Assembly (NCBI GenBank): GCA_003281525.1
Contig: QCBT01000001.1
Span: 62,001 to 126,000, forward strand
Direction: 5' to 3'
Origin: Prochlorococcus sp. AG-347-J06
Lineage (GTDB): Bacteria; Cyanobacteriota; Cyanobacteriia; PCC-6307; Cyanobiaceae
Length of the DNA: 64,000 nt
This document shows positions 10,170 to 19,463 of this stretch, in pieces. The notes under the pieces were generated by a model. That model saw only the letters and a list, made by a program, of their open reading frames with translations. It searched no databases and was not told the DNA's origin. The translations under genes were made by a program, and so were the position numbers. How positions within the stretch are numbered: position 1 is the stretch's first letter; the number at the start of each line of letters is the position of its first letter.

Positions 10170-11051
10170 TTATTGCATATTTTCTAATGACAAAATTAAG
10201 CTTCTAAGTACTTTGGCTGCAACTATGCTACTTACTCCGCTTCTATCAATTTCTGGAGATAATTCCACAATATCGGAAGCTACAATTCTAAGGTCTTTTA
10301 AAGTTTTCAGTATTTCTTCAAAATCATTCCAAAAAAATCCTCCCGGTTCTGGAGTGCCCGTCCCTGCTAATAAACTTGGATCAAACCAATCTAAATCTAT
10401 TGTCAAATAGATTGGAGACTTAGCGTATGGTAGGAGAGCTTGTTTTAACTCATGTGCATTTCCGCTTGGACAAAAGTTTACTAATTGGTTGTTGTTATGC
10501 ATAATTTCAAATTCTTCTTTCGTCCCACTTCTAATTCCTACTTGCAAAATTTTTTTTTCAGGTAGCACTTCTAAGCATCTTGTCATAGTACAAGCATGAC
10601 TATGTTCATTCCCTATATATGATTCTCTTAAATCTGCATGAGCATCAAGTTGAACCAATATCAAATCTGGATATTTTTTTACTAATGCTTCAATAGCACC
10701 TCTTGTAATAGAGTGTTCGCCTCCAAGCATAATAGGACTAAGGCGTTTACTAATTAAATAATTTGTTGCTGATTTAACCGATTCAATAACAGATTTTGAG
10801 TCATTTTTATCAATTAGTATTGATCCAAAATCAACATACATAATATCCTCTAAGTCTTTTTTTATTTTTGGACAATATGTTTCTAAACAAGAACTGACTT
10901 GTCTTATTGCGTCTGGACCAAATCTTGCTCCTGGTTTAAACGAACATGTCCCGTCATAATTAACTCCAAATATACCAATTGAGCAATTCTCAGGACTTCT
11001 TTGTGCTCCCATATAAATTGCATTTTCGTTATCAAATAAATTTTTTGTCAT
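10170..11051 (-). CDS. speB: Agmatinase-type ureohydrolase
   Basis: Arginase/agmatinase family enzyme with the binuclear manganese site: GGEHSITRG near residue 107, QLDAHADLRE near 133, and LTIDLDWFDPSLLAGTGTPEPGGF near 218. Lying 1 nt from speE argues for polyamine synthesis, i.e. agmatine to putrescine plus urea. Family members also act on guanidinobutyrate, proclavaminate or guanidine, and sequence alone does not settle the substrate. Its 293 aa length is normal. Arginine decarboxylase is not in this window. Confidence 0.9.
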   Translation of the reverse strand: MTKNLFDNENAIYMGAQRSPENCSIGIFGVNYDGTCSFKPGARFGPDAIRQVSSCLETYCPKIKKDLEDIMYVDFGSILIDKNDSKSVIESVKSATNYLISKRLSPIMLGGEHSITRGAIEALVKKYPDLILVQLDAHADLRESYIGNEHSHACTMTRCLEVLPEKKILQVGIRSGTKEEFEIMHNNNQLVNFCPSGNAHELKQALLPYAKSPIYLTIDLDWFDPSLLAGTGTPEPGGFFWNDFEEILKTLKDLRIVASDIVELSPEIDRSGVSSIVAAKVLRSLILSLENMQ

Positions 11052-11052
11052 C

Positions 11053-11904
11053 TTATGAATTTAGTTCTTTTACAATTTTATTTGGCATCATTTTGAATGC
11101 TGCATTTTGAAAATTTAAATTCCAAATTTCACATCCTTTTTCTATTTTTAGGAATTCATCATAATTTTGCTTTGATAAATTTAGATTTTCTGAAGAAGCA
11201 AATGTCCAACTCCAAATCCCGCTTGGATATATAGGCACAAAGGAATACATAGTTTCAGAAACTTTAAATATATTTTTTAGGGTTTTCAAAATATTTATGT
11301 GAATATTTTTGAAGGATTCAGGAGATTCGCTTTGCGTTGCTAATATCCCACTTGGTGTAAGTATTCTTTTACATTCTTTATAAAAAGAATCTGAAAATAA
11401 TAAATTTGAAAATTCTGAGGGATCTGAACTATCTATAAATATAACGTCGTAAAAATTATCTCTTGTTTTTTTTACCCATTTAACACCATCATCAACATGT
11501 ATTTCTAATCTTTTGTCATTCCATGCTTCTCCTCCAATTTCTCTTAGAAATTTTTTAGATATTTTGATTACCTCATCATCAATTTCTACTAGATCAATTC
11601 TTGATATTTGAGAATATTTAACACATTCTCTTACAGTACCACCGTCACCACCACCAATAATTAATACATTAGATTTTTCGTCAATGCTACTTAATGCAGG
11701 ATGCACAAGACACTCATGATAATATTTCTCGTCTTTTAATGATGTCATCCAGCAACCATCTAACATTAAAGCTTTACCATAATATTCATTTTCAATAACA
11801 ATAATTTCTTGATATTTTGAGGTTTTTTTAATTAGAATTTTCCCATTTAGGCCGAATCTTGAGCCTTTATGATATTCATCTATCCATGTTGTAATGTTTG
11901 TCAT
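11053..11904 (-). CDS. speE: Spermidine synthase
   Basis: Aminopropyltransferase joining putrescine and decarboxylated SAM. It carries the N-terminal beta domain, the dcSAM-binding GGGDGGTVREC near residue 84, the acidic VEIDDEV near 106, and the catalytic FIDSSDPS loop near 156. Its 283 aa is typical. It sits between mazG (4-nt overlap) and speB (1 nt), a coupled polyamine pair. Confidence 0.94.
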   Translation of the reverse strand: MTNITTWIDEYHKGSRFGLNGKILIKKTSKYQEIIVIENEYYGKALMLDGCWMTSLKDEKYYHECLVHPALSSIDEKSNVLIIGGGDGGTVRECVKYSQISRIDLVEIDDEVIKISKKFLREIGGEAWNDKRLEIHVDDGVKWVKKTRDNFYDVIFIDSSDPSEFSNLLFSDSFYKECKRILTPSGILATQSESPESFKNIHINILKTLKNIFKVSETMYSFVPIYPSGIWSWTFASSENLNLSKQNYDEFLKIEKGCEIWNLNFQNAAFKMMPNKIVKELNS

Positions 11905-12755
11905 TTGCTTTTAGGAATTTTTCCTGCAAGTTTTTGCTTGGCTATTTGCCAAAACCGTTGAAAGTCTTTGGGAGTTTGTTTTTTCATATTATCTCCTGCC
12001 TGCTCTTCGACGATTGAAAATCTGTCTAAAAATTTTATATTAGTTTTTTGAAGAGCCGATTCAGGATTGATCTTTAAAAAGTTTGAGAGATTAAGAAGAG
12101 TAAAGTAAATATCACCAAATTCATTTTTTATCTCTGAATCATTTTTACTGTTAATTGCTTCTTTTAATTCATTAATCTCTTCTTCTAACTTTTTAAAAAT
12201 CTCATCAGTACTTTCCCACTTGAAACCATGTTCTTTAACAACATTTGTGATTTTATATGTTCCAACCGTTGGCGGTAAATTTTTAATTTTCAAATTTAAA
12301 TTTCTACTAATTGAAGATTTAATATGAGGTGCTTCTTTTTCTAAATTTTTTATATTTACCCAAATCTGTTGTGATTTTTTTAATGATACTTTTTCTTTTT
12401 TGTTAAAAATATATGGATGTCTATTAATAATTTTCTTGTTTAGATTTTTTATAACATCATTTAGTGCAAATTCTTTTTCTTCGTAACTGATTTCAGCATG
12501 AAGCATTACTTGTAGTAAAAGATCTCCTAATTCCTCACATATGTTATCTGCATTTTTTTCATATATCGCATCTATAAATTCATTACTTTCTTCATACAAA
12601 AATGGGATCAACGATACATGAGACTGTATTTTCTGCCATGGGCAGCCCCAAGTTTTATCTTTTAATGCTTTGATATTAGATATTAAGATTTTAAAACTAT
12701 TTATAGTCTCTAAATCGGAATTGTTTTCCAATTTATATCTATTGTTTGAGGACAT
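11901..12755 (-). CDS. mazG: MazG nucleoside triphosphate pyrophosphohydrolase
   Basis: House-cleaning enzyme hydrolysing NTPs to NMP plus pyrophosphate. Two MazG repeats are visible: the N-terminal one with CPWQKIQSH, EESNEFIDAI and CEELGDLLLQV, and a C-terminal one with FKWES, LEEEINELKEAI and NEFGDIYFTLLN. This is the two-domain E. coli-type arrangement, not the short phage MazG. I chose the ATG at 12755 (284 aa); a TTG at 12788 would add 11 residues with no signal behind it. Its end overlaps the start of speE by 4 nt. Confidence 0.93.
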   Translation of the reverse strand: MSSNNRYKLENNSDLETINSFKILISNIKALKDKTWGCPWQKIQSHVSLIPFLYEESNEFIDAIYEKNADNICEELGDLLLQVMLHAEISYEEKEFALNDVIKNLNKKIINRHPYIFNKKEKVSLKKSQQIWVNIKNLEKEAPHIKSSISRNLNLKIKNLPPTVGTYKITNVVKEHGFKWESTDEIFKKLEEEINELKEAINSKNDSEIKNEFGDIYFTLLNLSNFLKINPESALQKTNIKFLDRFSIVEEQAGDNMKKQTPKDFQRFWQIAKQKLAGKIPKSK

Positions 12756-12853
12756 AGAATATATTTTATTAATTAAATTTTGCCTCAATCATGAAATATT
12801 TAAATACTTAGTATAAATTTTTCAACTTCATCTATTAGAATGATTTATCATAA

Positions 12854-12925
<72 letters not shown>

Positions 12926-12940
12926 TTTATTATTTTTCTA

Positions 12941-13282
12941 ATGACTGAGATCGTCAATCTTTCAATCAGTCAAAGTGCTGCTTCAGAACTATCTAGGCAA
13001 GCTTCTTTTGGAGGTTCTCCAGGAGAAATGTCGATTGATTTGGTAGAGGATAAAAATTGTTCTGAAGGATGGATGCATATTAAATTAAAGCCTGGTACAT
13101 GTAATGGATCCCCTATTTCAAGAACTGAAGGAGTAACTTTATACGCGGATGTAAAACAGTTTAATTTACTGAAAGATTTAAAATTAGATTATTACGGTGA
13201 TTTGAGTGGTGGTGGATTTCTTATTTCAACACCAAAAAATGCAAAACGTTGTTCCTGTGGTTCTGGCTTCAAGCTTTTGTAG
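12941..13282 (+). CDS. IscA/HesB-like iron-sulfur accessory protein
   Basis: A 113 aa protein beginning ITEIVNLSISQSAASEL-like after the initiator Met, typical of A-type Fe-S carriers, and ending with AKRCSCGSGF. Candidate ligands are C54 plus the C104/C106 pair. The pattern resembles IscA/SufA/HesB, but the terminal pair is CSC rather than CGC and the spacing from C54 is shorter (49 residues) than the roughly 63 of E. coli IscA, so it is a divergent member. The open frame extends back into the tRNA; the first ATG after the tRNA (12941) is used. Its partner proteins are not nearby. Confidence 0.72.
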   Translation: MTEIVNLSISQSAASELSRQASFGGSPGEMSIDLVEDKNCSEGWMHIKLKPGTCNGSPISRTEGVTLYADVKQFNLLKDLKLDYYGDLSGGGFLISTPKNAKRCSCGSGFKLL

Positions 13283-13379
13283 AATGTATGTGTCTTTTTT
13301 TGCAAACTAATATTATTTTCATTAATTGGCTGCTCTCAAGATAAAATAAACAAAAAGTTTATTGAAATAAAATTTGCAC

Positions 13380-16136
13380 ATGACAGAGATGAATGATCAA
13401 TTATCTTTAGAGAATTATTCACCTTTTGAAGTAGAGAAAAAGTGGCAAAAAAAATGGGAAAGCCTAAAGGCGTTTAGTCCTTACCCTGAGGATGATGGGG
13501 AGCCTTTTTGTGTTGTTATTCCGCCACCAAATGTAACTGGATCTTTGCATATGGGGCATGCATTTAATACGGCTTTGATAGATGTAGTAGTACGTTTTCA
13601 GAGACTTTTAGGAAAGAATGTTTTGTGTTTACCGGGAACGGATCATGCTTCAATAGCTGTTCAAACTATTCTCGAAAAACAATTAAAAAGTGAAGGTAAA
13701 ACAAGCGAAGATATTGGAAGAGATGAATTTCTTAAAAGAGCATGGAACTGGAAAGAACAAAGTGGCGGCAGAATAGTTTCTCAATTAAAAAGGATAGGAT
13801 ATTCAGTTGACTGGACTAGAGAAAGATTTACTCTTGATCAAAAATTAAATGAAGCAGTTGTTGAAGCTTTTAATATTCTTTATAAAAAGAATTTAATCTA
13901 CAGAGGCGAATATTTGGTTAATTGGTGCCCTGAATCTCAATCTGCCGTAAGTGATCTTGAAGTTGAAATGCAAGAAGTAAATGGTCATTTATGGCATTTT
14001 AAGTACCCTTTAATTTCTGAGAGTGGTGAACAGTTAGATAAGTACTTAGAAGTTGCAACAACAAGACCTGAAACTCTTCTGGGCGATACTGCTGTGGCAG
14101 TTAATCCTGATGATGATAGATATAAAGAATTTATTGGTGTCAAAGTAAAAGTTCCCTTCGTTGATAGAGAAATACCTATTATCGCTGATTCACATGTTGA
14201 TAAAGATTTTGGTACAGGTTGTGTGAAGGTTACTCCAGCCCATGATCCAAATGATTTTGCAATAGGAAAAAGGCATAATTTAAAACAGATTAATGTAATG
14301 AACAAAGATGGAACTTTAAATATTAATGCAGGTATTTTTCAAAATTTAGATAGATATGAGGCTAGAAAAAAAATTATTAAAGAATTGGATAACTTAGGCC
14401 TTTTGACAAAGATAGAAGATTATAAACATACTGTTCCTTTTTCTGATAGAGGTAAGGTGCCAATTGAACCTTTATTGTCAACACAATGGTTTTTGAAAAT
14501 GGATGATATATCAAAAGGATGTCTTAATGAAATTGATTCTAAAAAACCATCTTTTATTCCTCCACGCTGGGAGAAAGTTTATAAGGATTGGTTAGAGAAT
14601 ATTAATGATTGGTGTATCAGTCGGCAATTGTGGTGGGGGCACCAAATACCAGCATGGTATGTTTTAGATGAATCTCAAGACTCAATAGAACAAAATACTC
14701 CATATGTTGTTGCGAGAAATGAAGAGGATGCCTTAATTGAAGCTAATAAAAAATTTGGATTAAATATTAAATTGGTTCGTGATAAAGATGTTTTGGATAC
14801 ATGGTTTTCAAGTGGTTTATGGCCTTTCTCAACCCTTGGTTGGCCAAATACAAATGATCCTGATTTTAAAAAATGGTATCCAAATAGTGTTCTTGTTACT
14901 GGCTTCGATATTATTTTCTTCTGGGTTGCGAGAATGACAATGATGGGGAATACTTTTACGAATAATATTCCTTTTAAGGATGTTTATATTCATGGTCTAG
15001 TCCGTGATGAAAACAATAAAAAAATGAGTAAAAGTTCAGGTAATGGTATTGATCCAATATTATTAATTGATAAATATGGTTCTGATGCTCTACGATTTGC
15101 TTTAATTCGAGAAGTTGCAGGCGCTGGACAAGATATCCGGCTTGATTTTGATAGAAAAAAAGATACATCTTCAACTGTTGAAGCTTCAAGAAATTTTGCG
15201 AACAAATTATGGAATGCAACTAAATTTGTGTTAATTAATAAAACTTCTAATAATAATTTTTCGCTTAATGAGAGCGATGAAACTTCTTTAGAGTTATGTG
15301 ATAAGTGGATTTTATCTAAATTGAACCAGGTAAATATAAAAGTCGCTGCTTTGTTGAAAGAATATAAATTAGGAGAATCTGCGAAACTACTATATGAATT
15401 TACTTGGAATGATTTTTGTGACTGGTATGTAGAATTTGCTAAACAAAGGTTTAATAATAAAGAAGCTAAAAATAGACAAATATCTGAAAAAGTTTTAATA
15501 AAAGTGCTCAATGATATTTTGGTAATGATTCATCCTTTTATGCCGCATATTACTGAGGAACTTTGGCATGTGCTGCAACTAAAACCAGATAATGCATTAT
15601 TATCTCTTCAAAAATGGCCAATTCACAAAAATAAATTTGTTGATAATAAGCTTGATAATTCCTTTCAGCAACTCTTTGAAATTATTAGGCTGATAAGAAA
15701 TTTAAGAGCAGAATTAGGTCTTAAGCCATCAGAAAAAGTTCCTGTATATTTAATTTCAGACAATGATGAATTGATTGATTTTTTAAAAACTTTAGTTGAT
15801 GATATTCAAACATTAACTAAATCTTCTGAAGTATTTATTTTTAAAACTAATGCTGTTGATAAAAAAGAGTTTGCTAAATCTTTTTCTGGGATAATTAGTG
15901 ATTTAGAGGTTTACTTACCTTTTCAGGATTTTGTAAATCTTGATGCATTAAAGGAAAGGTTAACCAAAGATTTAAAAAAGGTGACTATTGAATTAGAAAA
16001 TTTAAATAAGAGATTATCTAATAAAAATTTCGTTGATAAGGCTCCAAAAGATATTGTTGATGAATGCAGATTTAAATTAAATGAGGGTTCGGTACAAAAG
16101 GAAAGAATTACTAAAAAACTCGAACTTTTGAATTGA
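13380..16136 (+). CDS. valS: Valyl-tRNA synthetase
   Basis: Class I synthetase for tRNA-Val. The ATP-binding HIGH motif appears as PNVTGSLHMGHAFN near residue 50 and KMSKSSGNGID (KMSKS) near 543. The large CP1 editing domain carries TTRPETLLGDTAV, and the C-terminus ends in the coiled-coil tRNA-binding arm specific to ValS. About 918 aa, full length. An in-frame ATG at 13389 is an equally plausible start. The next gene begins 2 nt after the stop. Confidence 0.97.
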   Translation: MTEMNDQLSLENYSPFEVEKKWQKKWESLKAFSPYPEDDGEPFCVVIPPPNVTGSLHMGHAFNTALIDVVVRFQRLLGKNVLCLPGTDHASIAVQTILEKQLKSEGKTSEDIGRDEFLKRAWNWKEQSGGRIVSQLKRIGYSVDWTRERFTLDQKLNEAVVEAFNILYKKNLIYRGEYLVNWCPESQSAVSDLEVEMQEVNGHLWHFKYPLISESGEQLDKYLEVATTRPETLLGDTAVAVNPDDDRYKEFIGVKVKVPFVDREIPIIADSHVDKDFGTGCVKVTPAHDPNDFAIGKRHNLKQINVMNKDGTLNINAGIFQNLDRYEARKKIIKELDNLGLLTKIEDYKHTVPFSDRGKVPIEPLLSTQWFLKMDDISKGCLNEIDSKKPSFIPPRWEKVYKDWLENINDWCISRQLWWGHQIPAWYVLDESQDSIEQNTPYVVARNEEDALIEANKKFGLNIKLVRDKDVLDTWFSSGLWPFSTLGWPNTNDPDFKKWYPNSVLVTGFDIIFFWVARMTMMGNTFTNNIPFKDVYIHGLVRDENNKKMSKSSGNGIDPILLIDKYGSDALRFALIREVAGAGQDIRLDFDRKKDTSSTVEASRNFANKLWNATKFVLINKTSNNNFSLNESDETSLELCDKWILSKLNQVNIKVAALLKEYKLGESAKLLYEFTWNDFCDWYVEFAKQRFNNKEAKNRQISEKVLIKVLNDILVMIHPFMPHITEELWHVLQLKPDNALLSLQKWPIHKNKFVDNKLDNSFQQLFEIIRLIRNLRAELGLKPSEKVPVYLISDNDELIDFLKTLVDDIQTLTKSSEVFIFKTNAVDKKEFAKSFSGIISDLEVYLPFQDFVNLDALKERLTKDLKKVTIELENLNKRLSNKNFVDKAPKDIVDECRFKLNEGSVQKERITKKLELLN

Positions 16137-16138
16137 GA

Positions 16139-16735
16139 ATGAATATATTTCTTGAAAATATTTATAATTTGTCTTTTTTTTTTAATACTGGAATTGGCAT
16201 CTTTTCGTTTGTTTGTATTTATATTTTAATTGTTTTATTAATACTGCCAGCTTCTTGGTTATCTTTATTATCAGGTTTTTTATATGGATCATATTTAGGA
16301 TCTATTATTGTTTTCATTTCCGCTTCCATAGGAGCATCAGTTGCTTTTTTTGTATCAAAAAGCTTTTTTGCAAAAAAGCTAAAAAATCTTTTTAGCCGTT
16401 ATCCAAAATTAATTGTCATGGAAAAAGTAGTAGAAAAAGGCGGACTTAAATTAATTTTTTTAGCGAGATTATCGCCGATATTTCCCTTCAGTATTCTAAA
16501 TTATTTCTATGGTTTGAATAATGTTAAATTTAGAGATTTCGCTCTTGGTCTTCTTGGAATAATTCCAGGAACTTTTCTTTATTGCTCAATAGGTAGTTTG
16601 GCAAAAAGTATCCAGGAATTAAAAAATGTGCAATCACCAAATAATTTATATATTACTATCGTTGGAATTATTTCAACTTCTTTAGTTGTATATTTCTCTG
16701 CTAAATACACCAGAGAATATTTTGAAAAATCCTAA
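16139..16735 (+). CDS. VTT/TVP38-family membrane protein
   Basis: A 198 aa integral membrane protein with four to five hydrophobic segments. The VTT (DedA/TMEM64-like) signature is clear: PASWLSLLSGFLYG near residue 37, then FLARLSPIFPFSILNYFYGL near 108 and GIIPGTFLYCSIGSLAKS near 139. Relatives have been linked to lipid scrambling and undecaprenyl-phosphate recycling; the role here is unknown. The start is an ATG 2 nt after valS; a TTG overlapping the valS stop is a weaker option. It is probably cotranscribed with valS. Confidence 0.85.
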   Translation: MNIFLENIYNLSFFFNTGIGIFSFVCIYILIVLLILPASWLSLLSGFLYGSYLGSIIVFISASIGASVAFFVSKSFFAKKLKNLFSRYPKLIVMEKVVEKGGLKLIFLARLSPIFPFSILNYFYGLNNVKFRDFALGLLGIIPGTFLYCSIGSLAKSIQELKNVQSPNNLYITIVGIISTSLVVYFSAKYTREYFEKS

Positions 16736-16739
16736 GAAT

Positions 16740-16892
16740 TTACTCTTTAATATTCCAATCTCTAATAGATGCAATTAAGATAAACCACAACAGCCTAAAT
16801 TTACCTAGTAAGGTTTTGTTGGCTTCTAATTCGATATATTTTGCCTGTCCACAAGGTGTTTTTATGAAGTTGAAAACTGTTTTCTTCGTCAT
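16740..16892 (-). CDS. Small unrecognised ORF, 50 aa
   Basis: An uninterrupted ATG-to-TAA frame in the 274-nt gap between the VTT protein and the ligase. It starts MTKKTVFNFIKTPCGQAKYI, has a hydrophobic patch around residues 34-42 (LLWFILIAS) and ends DWNIKE. A GAGAG lies about 8 nt before the ATG, supporting translation. I do not recognise a family. It is too short for standard ORF cutoffs. The rest of the gap is AT-rich with no other signal. Confidence 0.5.
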   Translation of the reverse strand: MTKKTVFNFIKTPCGQAKYIELEANKTLLGKFRLLWFILIASIRDWNIKE

Positions 16893-17009
16893 AAGTCTCT
16901 CAAAAAGTCCAGATAATTCTTCTTATATTCTATAGCTGAGATTTTTATTTTTTTTACTTAAAAACCACATTTTGCATTGACTACTTTGTTGAATATTTTT
17001 TTTTAAAAT

Positions 17010-18338
17010 TTAAACTTTTTCTCCAGCTTTGAATCCTCTAAAGCATTTAAATCTAGGGAACCTAAGACTAAAAGCCGCCGCATCCTTGGATTTAGTTTTA
17101 GCATCAGCTCTGATTTCTACAAGTTGACCAATAAGTTGATTCCGTTTTGACCAATATTCTTCACGTTGGATATCACTAAATCCGCTTCCACAACTAAGAC
17201 TGTATTCATTTCCATCATCTTCACCTTCTACTAGGACAGCTCCTAGTCTACCTTTATTGCGACCTGTACCTTCCTCAACAGATACAACCTTTAAAGTGAC
17301 TTCAATGAAAGGTTTTGCTTTTAACCAACTGTGTGTTCTTTTACATTCATAAAAAGCATCGGGATCTTTAATCATTACTCCTTCATATCCACCCTCCACA
17401 GCAGATTTATTCAGCTCTACAAATCTTTTCTGTCCCTCATTGGTGTCGAGGTCTACATTTTCCCATTCAAGTGTTTTTATATGTCTTAGAAGTATCGAAT
17501 GTTTTGCTACCCATTTTTTTACTAATAAACTTCTTTTTGTTTGACTAGTGTTCCATCTCCCTTTTTGGAAGTCTTCAAGGGGACACAAGTCAAATAGATG
17601 TAGAACTGCGTCTTTTGTTTGTTTACCATCTTTTCTATGAACCTGTTTCATTAAATCCTGAAAGTTAGCGCTCATTACTTCACCATCTAGGACTAAGTCA
17701 TGAGGTGCAGGATCTTCTTTTAAGACGTTTTCTATTTCTGAGATAATATGACCAAAATTATGGAATTGTTTGCCATTACGAGAAAACATTTCTACTTTAT
17801 TTTGTCTAATAATAGTTAAGACGCGCACACCATCTAATTTGATTTCAATTTGCTTTTTTCCTATCATTTTTTTTTCATGATTTGCACTGTCATGAGCTAA
17901 AGGACAAGAAAAAATAGGAATCGCATATTTGGGAAATTTCTTGGCTATCTTATTGATTGTTTTTTCAGATACACCACATCTAAGATCTTTAATTAAAACT
18001 CGTCTATAAAATCCATTCCACTCTTCTTTTTTGGCAGATTCCATAGCTGTAATAATTGCATCGCGAGCAGCGTGACCAGTAAGTTCTCTTTGAATAAGCT
18101 TGTTTGCTAATTCCCTAAAATCTTTCCATAAAAAATTTTGACTTTTTTCATTCTCTTTTTCAGGAACAATTTTTACACCAAAAGTTACCAGTGGATCAAG
18201 TGCCATACGGATTCCCTCAAAAAAATCATCTAGACCTTTTTCCATTGCTTCTGAAATGATTTTTTCTTTATCTAATCTACTTGGGTGTAATTCTAATTGA
18301 TGTATTATCTCTTCTTTTAACAATTCTTTTTGCCTCAC
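17010..18338 (-). CDS. ATP-dependent DNA ligase, phage-like
   Basis: Covalent nucleotidyltransferase ligase. Motif I is EIKLDGVRV with the AMP-accepting lysine at K167. Motif III is LVLDGEVM near 216, motif IV EGVMIKD near 320, and motif V SWLKAKPF near 337, followed by an OB-fold domain ending in LRFPRFKCFRGF. Residues 1-150 form an N-terminal DNA-binding-like domain. The 442 aa size and architecture resemble T4-like phage ligases rather than the very short Lig E type. Bacteria normally rely on the NAD-dependent LigA, so this is an extra ligase. It starts with GTG, 9 nt behind the NTF2-like gene. No ku gene or phage structural genes are nearby. Confidence 0.9.
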   Translation of the reverse strand: MRQKELLKEEIIHQLELHPSRLDKEKIISEAMEKGLDDFFEGIRMALDPLVTFGVKIVPEKENEKSQNFLWKDFRELANKLIQRELTGHAARDAIITAMESAKKEEWNGFYRRVLIKDLRCGVSEKTINKIAKKFPKYAIPIFSCPLAHDSANHEKKMIGKKQIEIKLDGVRVLTIIRQNKVEMFSRNGKQFHNFGHIISEIENVLKEDPAPHDLVLDGEVMSANFQDLMKQVHRKDGKQTKDAVLHLFDLCPLEDFQKGRWNTSQTKRSLLVKKWVAKHSILLRHIKTLEWENVDLDTNEGQKRFVELNKSAVEGGYEGVMIKDPDAFYECKRTHSWLKAKPFIEVTLKVVSVEEGTGRNKGRLGAVLVEGEDDGNEYSLSCGSGFSDIQREEYWSKRNQLIGQLVEIRADAKTKSKDAAAFSLRFPRFKCFRGFKAGEKV

Positions 18339-18347
18339 AAGAAATTA

Positions 18348-18767
18348 TCAATTGACTTTTGCTATTCTGTCTATTTTCCAATCATTGTCAGTTTTTGCGA
18401 ATGTAAAATCTAATGGGAGCTCATCTTGTTTATCTTCTGATTTTAAATTTAAAGTTATTATGATTTGATCTGCTTGGACTCTAGGTCTTCCTGATTTTAA
18501 GTTTCTGTATTTATTGAGGTTTAAACTAGCTAAAAATTTAAGAAAGTCTTGGCGTTTCACATGAGTTTTATAAGTTTTTGTAGTCAAACCATACGCCGCA
18601 TCAATTCTGCCAGCAGCTATTTGATCAAAAAACTTTCTTACTAATGGATTGATTCCTCTGGCGCTTATAACTAATTTGACTGCATTAAAAGTCCAAAAAG
18701 AAACTAGTACAGCTCCGCCAACTAATAATGCTTTAATTCCTATATCTTTAACTAGTGTTGCATCCAT
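18348..18767 (-). CDS. Membrane-anchored NTF2-like conserved protein
   Basis: A 139 aa protein with one N-terminal membrane segment (about residues 10-33, IKALLVGGAVLVSFWTF...), then a soluble domain whose pattern (FFDQIAAGRIDAAYGLTTKTYK, later DFTFAKTDNDWKIDRI) resembles the NTF2/DUF4864-like fold. No catalytic residues can be assigned. It is upstream of the ligase gene by 9 nt, likely in the same transcript. The function is unknown. Confidence 0.65.
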   Translation of the reverse strand: MDATLVKDIGIKALLVGGAVLVSFWTFNAVKLVISARGINPLVRKFFDQIAAGRIDAAYGLTTKTYKTHVKRQDFLKFLASLNLNKYRNLKSGRPRVQADQIIITLNLKSEDKQDELPLDFTFAKTDNDWKIDRIAKVN

Positions 18768-18852
18768 GTTGATTTTAGTTTTTTATTACTTTAAGAAAAG
18801 AAATCGTTTTTGATGACTTTTTTTGTCAAAATAATACTAATTTTAATCCATA

Positions 18853-19380
18853 ATGCCTGTAATTCCTCTTTTACCTTTATTTCATAAATTTAATAGCCAA
18901 TATTTTGAAAATTCTCTAGCGGTTAATAATCAACCTTTAGTAAAGGTTAGATGGAGTGATAATAGATTAAAAACTACTGCTGGTTTTTATAAAAGAAAAC
19001 GAATTAATGGTTTTGTCGATTCTGAAATTATCTTATCAAAACCTATTTTGAGTAAATTATCTACTAGTGAAATAAACAGTACTTTATGTCATGAAATGAT
19101 TCACGCATGGGTAGATAGGATATTAAAAAAAAATGAGATACACGGTCCAAATTTCTTAGAAAAGATGAACGAAATTAATGAAAAAGAGAAGAATTTTCAA
19201 ATTTCTGTGAGACACTCATTTCCTATTGAAAGGAGAGAATTAAAACATATAGGAACTTGCCAAAATTGTGGTGTGAAATTTTTCTACAGGAAAAGGATAA
19301 AGAATATTGCCTGTAAAAAATGTTGCGTAAATTTCTTTAATGGATCATGGAATAAAAAGTGTTTAATTTTGTTTGATTAG
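18853..19380 (+). CDS. SprT-like zinc metalloprotease domain protein
   Basis: A 175 aa protein with the metal-binding HEMIHAW (HExxH) near residue 79 and a C-terminal zinc ribbon, CQNC near 137 and CKKC near 155. This is the SprT/Spartan core layout. Eukaryotic Spartan repairs DNA-protein crosslinks, but the bacterial role is not established. It diverges from the ligase/NTF2-like pair, leaving 85 nt for promoters in both directions. Confidence 0.85.
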   Translation: MPVIPLLPLFHKFNSQYFENSLAVNNQPLVKVRWSDNRLKTTAGFYKRKRINGFVDSEIILSKPILSKLSTSEINSTLCHEMIHAWVDRILKKNEIHGPNFLEKMNEINEKEKNFQISVRHSFPIERRELKHIGTCQNCGVKFFYRKRIKNIACKKCCVNFFNGSWNKKCLILFD

Positions 19381-19463
19381 AAATATAAGATGTGTTTTTG
19401 TTTCTATATTTGGAATTATTTATTTTTTTAATGTAATTTATATTTTAAAAAGCATAATAATTT

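Noticed and set aside
14990..15511. 173-aa minus-strand ORF inside valS
   Set aside because: Lies fully inside a clear, motif-complete ValS; its composition is what AT-rich antisense reading gives.
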